In this document: piece after piece, positions 33,223-44,165 of the stretch | How positions within the stretch are numbered: position 1 is the stretch's first letter | Layout: each line of letters begins with the position of its first letter | NCBI RefSeq assembly: GCF_963676685.1 | Contig: NC_092354.1 | Span: 17,056,746 to 17,120,745, forward strand | Direction of reading: 5' to 3' | DNA length: 64,000 nucleotides | Source: Mytilus edulis | Taxonomy: Eukaryota > Mollusca > Bivalvia > Mytilida > Mytilidae | The notes under the pieces: model-generated | Databases searched by the model: none | The model's input: only the letters and a program-made list of their open reading frames with translations | What the model was told of the DNA's origin: nothing | Made by a program: the position numbers and the translations under genes

Positions 33223-35590
33223 CTAGAGGCTCTCAAGAGCCTGAATCGCTCACCTGATTCTACTTGGGTTTTTGAAATCATATGAAAAAATATAAAATTT
33301 GGCTAAAAGTGACAACACAACCTCATTGAAAAGGAAAGGAACATGTTTAATTTCATTCAAAAGTCCCCCACTGGCGGCCATCTTGGATGGCGGATCGGCT
33401 ACAAAGTAACAACACTTGGTCAGCACCTCATAAGGAACATTCATGCCATGTTTGGTTTTATTCCATTCAGTGGTTCTCTAAAAGAAGTCATTTGTATGCA
33501 TTTCCCATAGGGTCCTATGTTAAACTAAGTCCCATGCTGGCGGCCATCTTGGATGATGGATCTGCTACAAAGTAACAACACTTGGTCAGCACCTCATAAG
33601 GAACATTCATGCAATGTTTAGTTTTATTCCATTCAGTGGTTCTCTAAAAGAAGTCATTTGTATGCATTTTCAATAGGGTCCTATGTTAAACTAAGTCCCT
33701 GCTGGCGGCCATCTTGGATAATGGATTGGTTACAAAGTAACAACACTTGGTCAGCACCACATTAGGAACATTCATGCCATGTTTGATTTCATTCCATTCA
33801 GTGGTTCTCTAAAAGAAGTCATTTGTATGCATTTCCCATAGGGTCCTATGTTAAACCAAGTCCCATGCTGGCGGCCATCTTGGATGATGGATGGGCTACA
33901 AAGAAACAACACATGGTCAGCACGGCATAAGGAACATTCATGCAATGTTTGGTTTCATTCCATTCAGTTGTTCTCTAAAAGAAGTCATTTGTATGCATTT
34001 CCCATAGGGTCCTATGTTAAAATAAGTCCCCCGCTGGCGTCCATCTTGGATAATGGATCGGCTACAAAGTAACAACACTTGGTCAGCACCACATTAGGAA
34101 CATTCATGCCATGTTTGATTTCATTCCATTCAGTGGTTCTCTAAAAGAAGTCATTTGTATGCATTTCCCATAGGGTCCTATGTTAAACTAAGTCCCCCGC
34201 TGGCGGCCATCTTGGATGATGGATTGGCTACAAAGTAACAACACTTGGTCAGCACTCCATAAGGAACATTCATGCTATGTTTGGTTTCATTCCATTTAGT
34301 GGTTCTCTAGAAGAAGTCATTTGTATGCATTTCCCATAGGGTCCTATGTTAAACTAAGTCCCCCGCTGGCGGCCATCTTGGATGATGGATCGGCTACAAA
34401 GTAACAACACTTGGTCAGCACTCCATAAGGAACATTCATGCTATGTTTGGTTTCATTCCATTTAGTGGTTCTCTAGAAGAAGTCATTTGTATGCATTTCC
34501 CATAGGGTCCTATGTTAAACTAAGTCCCCCGCTGGCGTCCATCTTGGATGATGGATCGGCTACAAAGTAACAACACTTGGTCAGCACCCCATAAGGAACA
34601 TTCATGCTATGTTTGGTTTTATTCCATTCAGTGGTTCTCTAAAAGAAGTCATTTGTATGCATTTCCCATAGGGTCCTATGTTAAACTAAGTTCCCGGCTG
34701 GCGGCCATCTTGGATGATGGATCGGCAACAAAGTAACAACACTTGGTCAGCACCTCATAAGGAACATTCATGCTATGTTTGGTTTCATTCCATTCAGTGG
34801 TTCTCTAGAGGAAGTCATTTGTATGCATTTCCCATAGGGTCCTATGTTAAACTAAGTCCCCCGCTGGCGGCCATCTTGGATGATGGATCGGCAACAAAGT
34901 AACAACACTTGGTCAGCACCTCATAAGGAACATTCATGCCATGTTTGGTTTCATTCAATTCAGTGGTTCTCTAAAAGAAGTCATTTGTATGCATTTCCCA
35001 TAGGGTCCTATGTTAAACTAAGTCCCCTGCTGGCGGCCATCTTGGATGATGGATCGGCTACAAAGTAACAACACTTGGTCAGCACCCCATAAGGAACATT
35101 CATGCTATGTTTGGTTTTATTCCATTCAGTGGTTCTCTAAAAGAAGTCATTTGTATGCATTTCCCATAGGGTCCTATGTTAAACTAAGTCCCCCGCTGGC
35201 GGCCATCTTGGATGATGGATCGGCAACAAAGTAACAACACTTGGTCAGCACCTCATAAGGAACATTCATGCCATGTTTGGTTTCATTCAATTCAGTGGTT
35301 CTCTAAAAGAAGTCATTTGTATGCATTTCCCATAGGGTCCTATGTTAAACTAAGTCCCCTGCTGGCGGCCATCTTGGATGATGGATCGGCTACAAAGTAA
35401 CAACACTTGGTCAGCACCTCATAAGGAACATTCATGCCATGTTTGGTTCCATTCCATTCAGTGGTTCTCTAGAAGAAGTTCAAAATGTAAATTGTTAACG
35501 ACGACGACGACGGACGACGACGACGGACGACGACGACGGACGCCAAGTGGTGAGAAAAGCTCACTTGGCCCTTCGGGCCAGGTGAGCTAA
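33223..35590 (-). mobile_element. Pearl/Helitron-like element, family A, copy 1 (166-bp units)
   Basis: On the minus strand it starts TTAGCTCACCTGGCCC, with a 31-bp hairpin (35588-35558) and an ACGG/ACG microsatellite (35545-35499). A core of about 13 tandem units of 166 bp follows; plus-strand marker CGGCCATCTTGGATGATGGA at 166-bp steps from about 33375 to 35370. It ends with the hairpin AGGCTCTTGAGAGCCT and then CTAG before TTAC. The repeated ~62-codon frames are by-products of the unit. Neighbouring units differ by few bases, so the array is fairly homogenised. Confidence 0.85.
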
Positions 35591-36265
35591 AAACGAAGGG
35601 ATTTTACCCATGTTTAACAGTTTAATACCCAGATGAAATTAGGGGGAGGTTTGGGTATCCACAAAAACATTTGAACTACTAGTAAGCCACATTCTGTGTG
35701 TGCCTGTCCCAAGTCAGGAGCCTGTTATTCACAGCTGGTTGCTGTTTGTCTTTGTGTATCATACTTGATTTATGTTCTTTGTTTTGTACATATATTAGAC
35801 TGTTAGTTTTCTTGTCTGAATTGTTTTATATAAATGTAATTTCGAGCCTTTTATAACCATGTGACTATTCGGTATGGGTTTTGCTCATTGAAGCAGGCCG
35901 CATGGTGTCCTCTTGTTTATTAATTTCTGTGGCATTAAGTATCTTGTGATCGAGAGTTGTCTCATTTGCAATCAGACGGTTACCACATCCTCATATTTTT
36001 TCTTTCTTCCTCAAATGTTTTATACGACATTGACATATCACATATGAACTTGCATAAAAAAGATCCTTAAACAAAAAATAACATTCATTTGGTAAACAAT
36101 ATGTCATGTATGTAATTACAATTCAACTTAAACAAATATGTAGCACTGTTTACATATTTGTTAAAGTTGAATTGAAAAGCACTCCAAGTTATTTACATGT
36201 ATAATACATGTAAATCACTTAAGAGTGCTTTTGAAAGATTAGATTATAAAACAAGATTCACTATA
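35591..36265. other. Intergenic DNA with repeat relic
   Basis: 35750-36005 is a minus-strand copy of the GATGTGGTATGATTGCCAATG repeat family (GGGTTTTGCTCATTGAAGCA and GAGAGTTGTCTCATTTGCAA). 36100-36175 has a short inverted repeat around AAATATGTAGCACTG. No gene is seen. Confidence 0.5.
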
Positions 36266-36269
36266 TACA

Positions 36270-36425
36270 TCAATATCTCTATGTGTTCTAATATATCTAT
36301 ATCTCTATGTATGTGTTCTAATGTGTCTCAGTACAATCTCTATGCATGTGTTCTTATAATATGTCTCTTATACATGTGTTCTAATATATCTAATCATTAT
36401 GCATGTGTTCTTATATATGGAACAC
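36270..36425. repeat. ATGTGTTCT minisatellite, left part
   Basis: Irregular units of 25-40 bp containing CTATGCATGTGTTCT(A/T)ATATATCT repeat across 36275-36420. The same array continues at 37845-38040 beyond an inserted LINE. The unit resembles the antisense of a zinc-finger linker (TGTATGTGTTCTCATGTGTC), and the array directly adjoins the truncated end of zinc-finger gene 2. Confidence 0.7.
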
Positions 36426-37800
36426 ATAGTAACATCACATATTATGAAACATCTCGAATCAAATAACATCTTGTACGACCTTCAACATGGCTTTCGGCGC
36501 TCTATATCTTGCGAGACACAACTTCTCTCCTTCATCCAAGAACTTCAATCCACAAACAACTCAAATACTCAAACAGACCTTGTAATAATGGACTTTGCGA
36601 AGGCCTTTGATAAAGTACCGCATCGTCACTTACTATACAAATTACAATATTTTGGTATTAATGGAAACACTTTAAACTGGATCTCTGCATTTCTCTCCGA
36701 TCGAACTCAGACAGTTGTTCTGGATGGAAGATCATCAAGCACAGTCCCAGTCACCTCTGGGGTTCCACAAGGTACTGTCTTAGGTCCAGTCTTATTCTTA
36801 GCGTATATCAACGACCTTCCAGACTACCTTACACATAGCAAACTAAGATTATTTGCTGATGACAGTATCATATACATGCCAGTTAAATGCCAGAGTGATT
36901 GCCTAAAATTGCAAAATGACCTTGACGCAGCTGCAAAATGGGAAGAGGACTGGCTGATGGCCTTCCACCCAGACAAGTGTAATGTTCTCTCTGTCACAAC
37001 TAAACGCCAACCTCTACAACATAATTACACTCTTCACAATCATACTTTAGAAACTGTTACATCTGCTAAATACTTAGGCATCACATTACAATCAAACCTT
37101 AAATGGGACAAACACATAGATGACAATATCTCGAAAGCCAACAAAACTCTGGGCTTCCTTCGAAGAAACCTGAAAACATCAAATCAAAACATCAAGAGCC
37201 AGGCATACCAAGCACTTGTCCGCCCCAAACTCGAATACTCTTGCTCAGTTTGGGACCCCCACACTTCAGAATCTATCTCGAAGATAGAGATGGTCCAAAG
37301 GAGAGCTGCTCGGTATGCCTGCAACAGGTATCATAATACTAGCAGTGTATCAAACATGCTGAACACACTAAACTGGCCTATTTTAACACAACGCAGACTG
37401 CGTGCAAGCCTGGTTATGATGTACAAGATCACACATCATTTTGTTGCTATACCATCTAGCACAATTCTCATCCCATCAGACTCAAGAACCAGAAAACATC
37501 ATTTTCACACCTTCAGGCACATTTATACATCAAAAGACTCGTACAGATTTTCATTTTTCCCATATACAATAACTCAATGAAATCTTTTACCAACCGCAGT
37601 GGTAAATACACAGACAGTCGACTCTTTCAGAGATCAGCTTACATATGCTGTTCTCTCCACTATCATTTAAAAATCTTCATCTCCTGTACATAGTTTTAAT
37701 CACTACATCTGTTCTCTGCACCGTTTTGTATTTAACTAAAATATTAACTAGTTCTTTTTAATAAATAGGCCATGCATGCACCAGTTATTAATCATCTTTA
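36426..37800 (+). mobile_element. LINE, 5'-truncated, RT nearly intact
   Basis: A single frame to 37580 codes for RT: CETQLLSFIQELQ, LVIMDFAKAFDKVPHRHLLY, VTSGVPQGTVLGPVLFLAYI, LRLFADDSIIYM, then CSVWDPHT and VQRRAARYACNRY. The palm aspartates are present. The copy is cut at its 5' side inside the region before RT and begins within the ATGTGTTCT array. A TGA at 37578-37580 replaces the tryptophan expected after FFPYTITQ; the frame is otherwise open for about 30 more codons. AATAAA at 37761-37766 precedes the 3' end. Confidence 0.85.
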
Positions 37801-37844
37801 TTCAGATGGAAAACTGGAAAACTTAAAGAAGAAGATATCTTTAT

Positions 37845-38040
37845 CTCTATGCATGTGTTCCAATATATATATATATATATATCTAATCTCTATGCATGTG
37901 TTCTTATACATCTCTAGCTTTATGTGTTCTTTTACATCACTATGTCTATGTGTTCTTATACATGTTATGTCTTGATCTTTACGTGTTCTTACATCACTAT
38001 TTCTATGTGTTCTTATACATGTACATCTCCAATACATCAC
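37845..38040. repeat. ATGTGTTCT minisatellite, right part, joined to zinc-finger gene 2
   Basis: The array (ATGTGTTCTTATACATGT and similar) continues from the LINE insertion to the 3' end of zinc-finger gene 2. The last finger of gene 2 breaks off after CDV and its reading frame ends in the array (38003). This gives a short run of (TA)n at 37863-37880. Confidence 0.7.
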
Positions 38041-38800
38041 AGTTATGAGGTTTATCACCTGTATGTGTTCTCATGTGTCTCTGTAAAACAAAAAGCTCAC
38101 TAAACCCTTTGCCACATACATCGCAATCATAAGGTTTATCCCCTGTGTGTGTTCTTATGTGTCTTTGTAAACTACTTGACTGACTATACACTTTACCACA
38201 TACGTCACAATCATAAGGTTTTTCACCTGTATGTGTTCTCATGTGGACATTTAAATTACCACGATGACTAAACCCTTTACCACATATATCACAGTCATGA
38301 GGTTTTTCTCCAGTATCGGTTCTCATGTGTCTCTGCGAATTGCCAAGGCTACATAACGTTTTACCAGATACATCACAATCATAAGGTTTATCAGTTGTAT
38401 GTGTTCTCATGTGTCTCTGTAAATTCCAAAGCTTACCAAAACTTTTACCACATACATCACAGTCATAAGGTTTAACTCCAGTATGTATTAGCATATGTCC
38501 AGTGAGGAAACTATTTCGGGGAAATTGTCTACCACAAACATCACATTTATATGGTTTTTCACCTGTATGTGTTCTTATATGCTCCTTTAAGTAACTACTT
38601 TGACTAAATCCTCTAGCACACATATCACATTTATATGGTGTTTCACCGGTGTGCTTCCTCATGTGTCTCTTTAAGGTATAACTCTGACTAAATTCTTTAG
38701 CACACACATCACATTTATGACGTGTTTTATCAGCCTGTGTGTTTATGTGTCTCTGTAGAGTACCATTGGTTGTGACTAAATCCTCTCCTCCCTCTGACAT
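38003..38800 (-). CDS. C2H2 zinc-finger protein 2, C-terminally truncated
   Basis: It starts MSEGGEDLVTTNGTLQRHIN, almost the same as gene 1 (MSEGEEDLVTTN...); the upstream ATG used in gene 1 is CTG here. Eight complete 28-residue units follow. The fifth is degenerate: the second cysteine is serine and the last histidine is aspartate. Others are canonical, for example CDVCGKGFSELFVLQRHMRT plus H. A ninth unit stops after its first cysteine and the frame ends in the ATGTGTTCT array. Probably nuclear DNA-binding if expressed. The splice acceptor is CCTTACAG just before 38851. Confidence 0.75.
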   Translation of the reverse strand: MSEGGEDLVTTNGTLQRHINTQADKTRHKCDVCAKEFSQSYTLKRHMRKHTGETPYKCDMCARGFSQSSYLKEHIRTHTGEKPYKCDVCGRQFPRNSFLTGHMLIHTGVKPYDCDVCGKSFGKLWNLQRHMRTHTTDKPYDCDVSGKTLCSLGNSQRHMRTDTGEKPHDCDICGKGFSHRGNLNVHMRTHTGEKPYDCDVCGKVYSQSSSLQRHIRTHTGDKPYDCDVCGKGFSELFVLQRHMRTHTGDKPHNCDVLEMYMYKNT

Positions 38801-38850
38801 CTTATTAATAATGTTTACCGGTATCTCCAGTTAGTGCATTCTTGTACAAC

Positions 38851-38870
38851 TCTGTAAGGAAAAAAAAGAC
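38851..38870 (-). promoter_or_regulatory. Splice acceptor of zinc-finger gene 2
   Basis: On the minus strand TTTTTTCCTTACAG precedes AGTTGTACAAG. This is the same acceptor-exon junction as in zinc-finger gene 1 at 18310, which supports shared exon structure and descent. Confidence 0.65.
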
Positions 38871-38900
38871 ATATACATCATATGTACAGTACATCATGAT

Positions 38901-38933
38901 CTGAGACTACTATAACTGTTATAGTAGTCTCAG
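38901..38933. repeat. Perfect 16-bp-arm palindrome
   Basis: CTGAGACTACTATAAC and GTTATAGTAGTCTCAG are exact reverse complements with a single T between them. It lies about 100 bp upstream of the zinc-finger gene 2 last-exon start, in the presumed intron. It could be a MITE remnant or a regulatory hairpin. Confidence 0.9.
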
Positions 38934-39559
38934 AGTACATGTATATAAACCTTTTGGTACCTTTCTGCAATTTTCACTGTGAGAGGCCTTACATTCGCAG
39001 GAGGATGCTGATGCATAAAATTGTAAATGAAAGAAGATAGAAAAGAGATAAATTGTTAAAAAATAAAATCAAAGAATATTTGACAATTAATATGACTACT
39101 TTTATAAATTTATGTTTTTTCAACTCCATTAAATGTGAATATTATACTAAACTTTATGTTTGTGATCCCCATGTGCACCCACAGTAAATAAAATAAAAAA
39201 AAACGGTTGGACATTTAAACAAACAACACCCGGTTGTAATTGATTTTTAGAAAGCACCCATCTTACCTTAGTAAAAAAAGGAAAACACTGTCACACATAT
39301 CATGTACAGTCATGACAGTAAAACCTTACTAACCATAGTCCTGCAAAAAACAAAAACCTATATTTACTAAGCATTTTGTTATGCACAGTCATCTCAAAAT
39401 GTATATGCGTTATGAAACCTGATAAAACCTAACATCAGCCAAAACGGAAGAGGTGCGGTTTAGCCAGGTTTCACTGTATATATATAGAACATCTATTTTG
39501 ACATACTCTCACTTTTAAACTATGTGATTGTTAGTTCACTGTATCAAAATTAAGAAATC

Positions 39560-39850
39560 ATTCATGGGGGCTTGAATATTTAGTGATTTTACCATGGGTG
39601 GGCCCATTATGACATATATTTTAACCTGAGCGATAGAGAGAGGTTATATATGGGCATAAACATGATAAAGAAACAACCCGTGGTAAAATCACGATATATT
39701 CAAGCCCGATGAATTATTTGCATTCTAATAGGACAATGAAAACAAAATTTTGAGTTCTGAAGAGGGGAAAATATGGGTATAAAGGAACAACCCGTGGTAA
39801 AATCACAATATATTCAAGGCCCAATGAATTATTTGGATTCTATTAGGACA
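39560..39850. mobile_element. MITE-like inverted repeat with a third, direct arm
   Basis: GGGCTTGAATATTTAGTGAT (39568) is inverted at 39682-39708 (ATCACGATATATTCAAGCCC). The block AACAACCCGTGGTAAAATCA through the following 60 bp is repeated directly at 39783-39850. No coding. Confidence 0.6.
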
Positions 39851-39909
39851 AATACAATAAATTTATAATTGTTATTATTGCCCTCTGTAAATCAATTTTA
39901 AGCCATCGT

Positions 39910-40195
39910 ATAAAAAAGATGTGGTATTATTGCCAATGACACAACTATCCACAAAAGACCAAAATGACACAAACATTAACAACTATAGGTAACCGTATGA
40001 CCTTCAACAATGAGCAAAGCCCATACCACATAGTCAGCTATAAAAGATAAGACAATGTAAAACAATTCAAACGAAAAAACTAACAGCCTTATTTATGTAA
40101 AAAAATGAATGAAAAACAAATATATGTAACACATAAACAAACGACAACCACTGAATTACAGGCTCCTGACTTGGGACAGGCACATACAATGTACA
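39910..40195 (+). repeat. GATGTGGTATGATTGCCAATG repeat copy
   Basis: It runs from GATGTGGTATTATTGCCAAT (39919) through CCTTCAACAATGAGCAAAGC (40003) to a terminal GGGACAGGCAC, parallel to the copy at 6425-6720. Confidence 0.75.
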
Positions 40196-40655
40196 TATTT
40201 TTATTCAATAATCAATATTTAAAAGTAACCAATATGTCAGTCAGGGGTACTACTTAAACAAGTTATTTTTATTTACTTGAACAAGTATAAAAAAATAATG
40301 TTTGAATAATCTCCCCTTAATTTTCTCATAAATTTACTTATATAAGTAAATTTTTCTTACAATCCCACAAAAATCCTCAAGTTTTGAGATGTAAAATTAT
40401 GCCTTTAATTATTTTTTCCAGTTTTGCTCAAATTTTTTCATTAAAGTTCAATGTTTCATCTCATTAAATCATCAAAGAAAATGATTGAGCAAAAAATTGC
40501 TCCTTTGGGGCTTGCAAATAAGCAGTGTTATGAAGATAACAGACAAATGGGATTTTCATTCTCCATGAAATTACACTTAAATGATTAGTCAAGACATCTG
40601 CAAAGGGTACACAAGTTAAATTTCTATTAGAGCAAAGAAATCTTAGTAATTCAAA

Positions 40656-42934
40656 CTAGAGGCTCTAAAGAGCCTGTGTCGCTCACCTTGGTCTATGTGC
40701 ATATGAAACAAAGGACACAAATGGATTCATGACAAAATTGTATTTTGGTGATGGTGATGTGTTTGAAGTTCTTACTTTACTGAACGATTTTGCTTCTTAC
40801 AATTATATCTATTATGAACTTTGCCCATTAGTAACAGAGAACTATATTTGGTAAAAAATACCAAATTAATGAAAATTGTTAAAAATTGACTATAAAGGGC
40901 AATAACTCCTTAAGGGGTCAATTGACCATTTAGGTCATGTTGACTTATTTGTAGATCTTACTTTGCTGAACATTATTGCTGTTTACAGTTTATCGCTATC
41001 TATAATAGTATTCAAGATAACCAAAAACGGCAAAATTTCTTTAAAAATTACCAATTGGAGGGCAGCAACCCAACAACCAGTTGTCCAATTTATCTGAAAA
41101 ATTCAGGGCAGATAAATATTGACTTGATTACCAATTTAACTTCATGTCAGATTTGCTCTAAATGCTTTAGTTTCATAGTTATAAGCCAAAAACTGCATTT
41201 TACCCCTATGTTCTATTTTAAGCCGTGGCGGCCATCTTGGTTGAATGGCCAGGTCATCGGACACATTTTTCAAACTAGATACCCAAAAGATGATTGTGGC
41301 CTAGTAGTTTCAGTGGAGATTTTGTAAAAGATTACTTAGATTTATGAAAAATGGTTAAAAATTGACTATAAAGGGCAATAACTCCTAAACGGGTCAACTG
41401 ACCAATTTGGTCATGTTGACTTATTTGTAGATCTTACTTTGCTGAACATTATTGCTGTTTACAGTTTATCTCTATCTATAATAATATTCAAGATAATAAC
41501 CAAAAACAGCAAAATTTCCTCAAAATTACCAATTCAGGGGCAGCAACCCAACAACGGGTTGACTGATTCAACTGAAAATTTCAGGGCAGATAGATCTTGA
41601 CCTGATAAACATTTTTATCCCATGTCAGATTTCCTTTAAATGCTTTGGTTATTGAGTTATAAGCCAAAAAACTGCATTTTACCCCTATGTTCTATTTTTA
41701 GCTGTGGCGTCCATCTTAGTTGGTTGACCAAGTCACGCCACACATTTTTTTTTAACTAGATACCCCAAAGATGATTGTGGCCAAGTTTGGATTAATTTGG
41801 CCCAGTAGTTTCAGAGGAGAAGATTTTTGTAAAAGATTACTTTAATTTACGAAAAATGGTTAAAAATTGACTATAAAGGGCAATAACTCCTAAACGGGTC
41901 AACTGACCATTTTGGTCATGTTAACTTATTTGTAGATCTTACTTTGATGAACATTATTGCTGTTTACAGTTTATCTCTATCTATAATAATAATCAAGATA
42001 ATAACCAAAAACAGCAAAATTTCCTCAAAATTACCAATTCAGGGGCAGCAACCCAACAACCAATTGACCGATTTATCTGAAAATTTCAGGGCATATAGAT
42101 CTTGACCTGATAAACATTTTTAACCCATGTCAGATTTCCTCAAAATGCTTTGGTTTTTGAGTTATAAGCCAAAAACTGCATTTTACCCCTATGTTCCATT
42201 TTTAGCCGTGGCGGCCATCTTGGTTGGTTGACCAAGTCACGCCACACATTTTTTAAACTAAATACCCCAAAGATGATTGTGGCCAAGTTTGGATTAATTT
42301 GGCCCAGTAGTTTCAGAGGAGAAGATTTTTGTAAAAGAACTTTAATTTACGAAAAATGGTTAAAAATTGACTATAAAGGGCAATAACTCCTAAACGGGTC
42401 AACTGACCATTTTGGTCATGTTGACTTATTTGTAGATCTTACTTTGCTGAACATTATTGCTGTTAACAGTTTATCTCTATCTATAATAATATTCAAGATA
42501 ATAACCAAAAACAGCAAAATTTCCTCAAAATTACAAATTCAGGGGCAGCAACCCAACAACCGATTGACCGATTCATCTGAAAATTTCAGGGCAGATAGAT
42601 CTTGACCTGATAAACATTTTTATCACATGTCAGATTTGCTCTAAATGCTTTGGTTTTCGAGTTATAAGCCAAAAACTGCATTTTACCCCTATGTTCTATT
42701 TTTAGCCGTGGCGGCCATCTTGCAATGGTTGGTTGACCGGGTCACGCCACAAATTTTTTAAACAAGATACCCAAATGATGATTGTGGCCAAGTTTGGTTT
42801 GATTTGGCCCAGTAGTTTCAGAGGAGAAGATTTTTGTAAAAGCTAACGCCGGACGACGACGGACGACGGAAGACGGACGCCGGACGCAAAGTGATGAGAA
42901 AAGCTCACTTGGCCCTTTGGGCCAGGTGAGCTAA
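40656..42934 (-). mobile_element. Pearl/Helitron-like element, family A, copy 2 (~490-bp units)
   Basis: Ends as in copy 1: a hairpin with GGCCCTTTGGGCC at the 5' side (42934-42903), an ACGG microsatellite (42892-42846), and a 3' hairpin AGGCTCTTTAGAGCCT followed by CTAG before TTTG at 40656. The core differs: nearly four units of about 470-500 bp, marked by GATCTTACTTTGCTGAACAT at about 40955, 41431, 41933 and 42434. Both cores share the word GGCGGCCATCTTGG. The 90-codon frame at 41055 is a by-product. Confidence 0.85.
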
Positions 42935-43050
42935 AAAGAAGAAAGGATGTCGTTTTTACCTATACAAGGAAAAATTTCTGAATGTCTAAGGGACATAAAT
43001 AAGCCATTTTTTTTTACCTAAACAAGTAAATAAAAATCACTTGTATAACA

Positions 43051-43115
43051 TGTATAATGTATCCTACAAATTTACTTATATGACATATAAGTAAATTTGT
43101 AGCATACATTATACA
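43051..43115. repeat. 65-bp near-perfect palindrome
   Basis: CTACAAATTTACTTATATG and its exact complement flank a single A at 43083; the arms extend to 32 bp with one mismatch. It belongs to the outer TIR element and repeats the word seen at 40330-40351. Confidence 0.85.
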
Positions 43116-43489
43116 AGTGAATCTATCATAAGGTGTATATTTTTTTTACTTTTTCAAGTAAATAAAATTAACTTGTTTAAGTAGTACCAGGCGCGTAGCT
43201 CCCTATACGCTATAAACATGCAGTTGCCTGCACATCAATTCGGCATGTAATTTTTTTTATTGCAAAATAAAAATTTATAAATTAAATATTTAAAGGAAAC
43301 ACATATGTTGTCACTTTTTTAATTGATGAAATGTTATTAAATAACGGCATTTGGTTTCAAAATAGAAGTTTTATTGGAGATCATGACAAAATCCGACAGT
43401 TACTTGTATCTTTTACAAGATTTGAATTTGTTATACTCAGTCTAAGACATGTAGTTTCGGAGTACCTTTGCCAGAGTGCGGTTTATCTG

Positions 43490-43960
43490 TTTAAAACGAG
43501 ATGAACCAATCAGCATTAGATTTATCAGAACCCTTCAATATCGTTGAAATCATGCCACGGCAATGTGTTCGACAGACTACCAGAGCCAATCATCCTGCAA
43601 TCACGCCGAAAATCTATTGGAAAGTCTCATTATATTTTGCGTTTATAGACCATATGATAATGGAACTGGAGAGTGCAGTGGCGTCTGGTATTATCAGAAA
43701 ATCGCTTCTTTGTGCCGTATCTGCTTCCTTTTTTAGGAAATATAACAAACGAACAAATCTCAACATTGTCTGAGTGAGTCATACGAAACTGACCTGGTAT
43801 GTAATTTTGACGAATTCAATTGGGAGGTTGCTCGATGGCGAACACGTACATTGGTTTACAACATCTCGCGAGTGCTACCATAGAGATCTATCAGTGTAAT
43901 ATGTCTGTTGAAATCAAATGGACGATCAACAATGAACAACGACAGGTTATCATCGCAAGC
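43490..43960 (+). pseudogene. hAT transposase fragment, copy 2
   Basis: The frame from 43501 has MPRQCVRQTTRANHPAITPK, IYWKVSLYFAFIDHM, then ALCAVSAS-like sequence. After shifts come ETDLVCNFDEFNWEVARWR-type residues near 43790-43850. The order is the same as in copy 1. Frameshifts, an in-frame stop at about 43771 and the missing N- and C-terminal thirds make it non-functional. Confidence 0.7.
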
Positions 43961-44165
43961 ATTACTGCATATTCATCAGGATTTCAGTGTGAATATTGAC
44001 AAATAAATAGAGAAGCTCATTTCTGCCTAGACCCGAAGAGCAGATTTTGGACAATTTTTGAGTAAATTCTGTATCAGGAAAATGTGTAGTTTATGTCACA
44101 GGCGCTTGGGTATATGATACAGATTTTTTTTTTTTGCTGAATAAAATATTAAATTTTCTATATAA

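Noticed and set aside
33387..35590. Series of ~62-codon frames repeated every 166 bp
   Set aside because: They are the same frame of a tandem unit inside a pearl-like element, with no domain and no extension between units.
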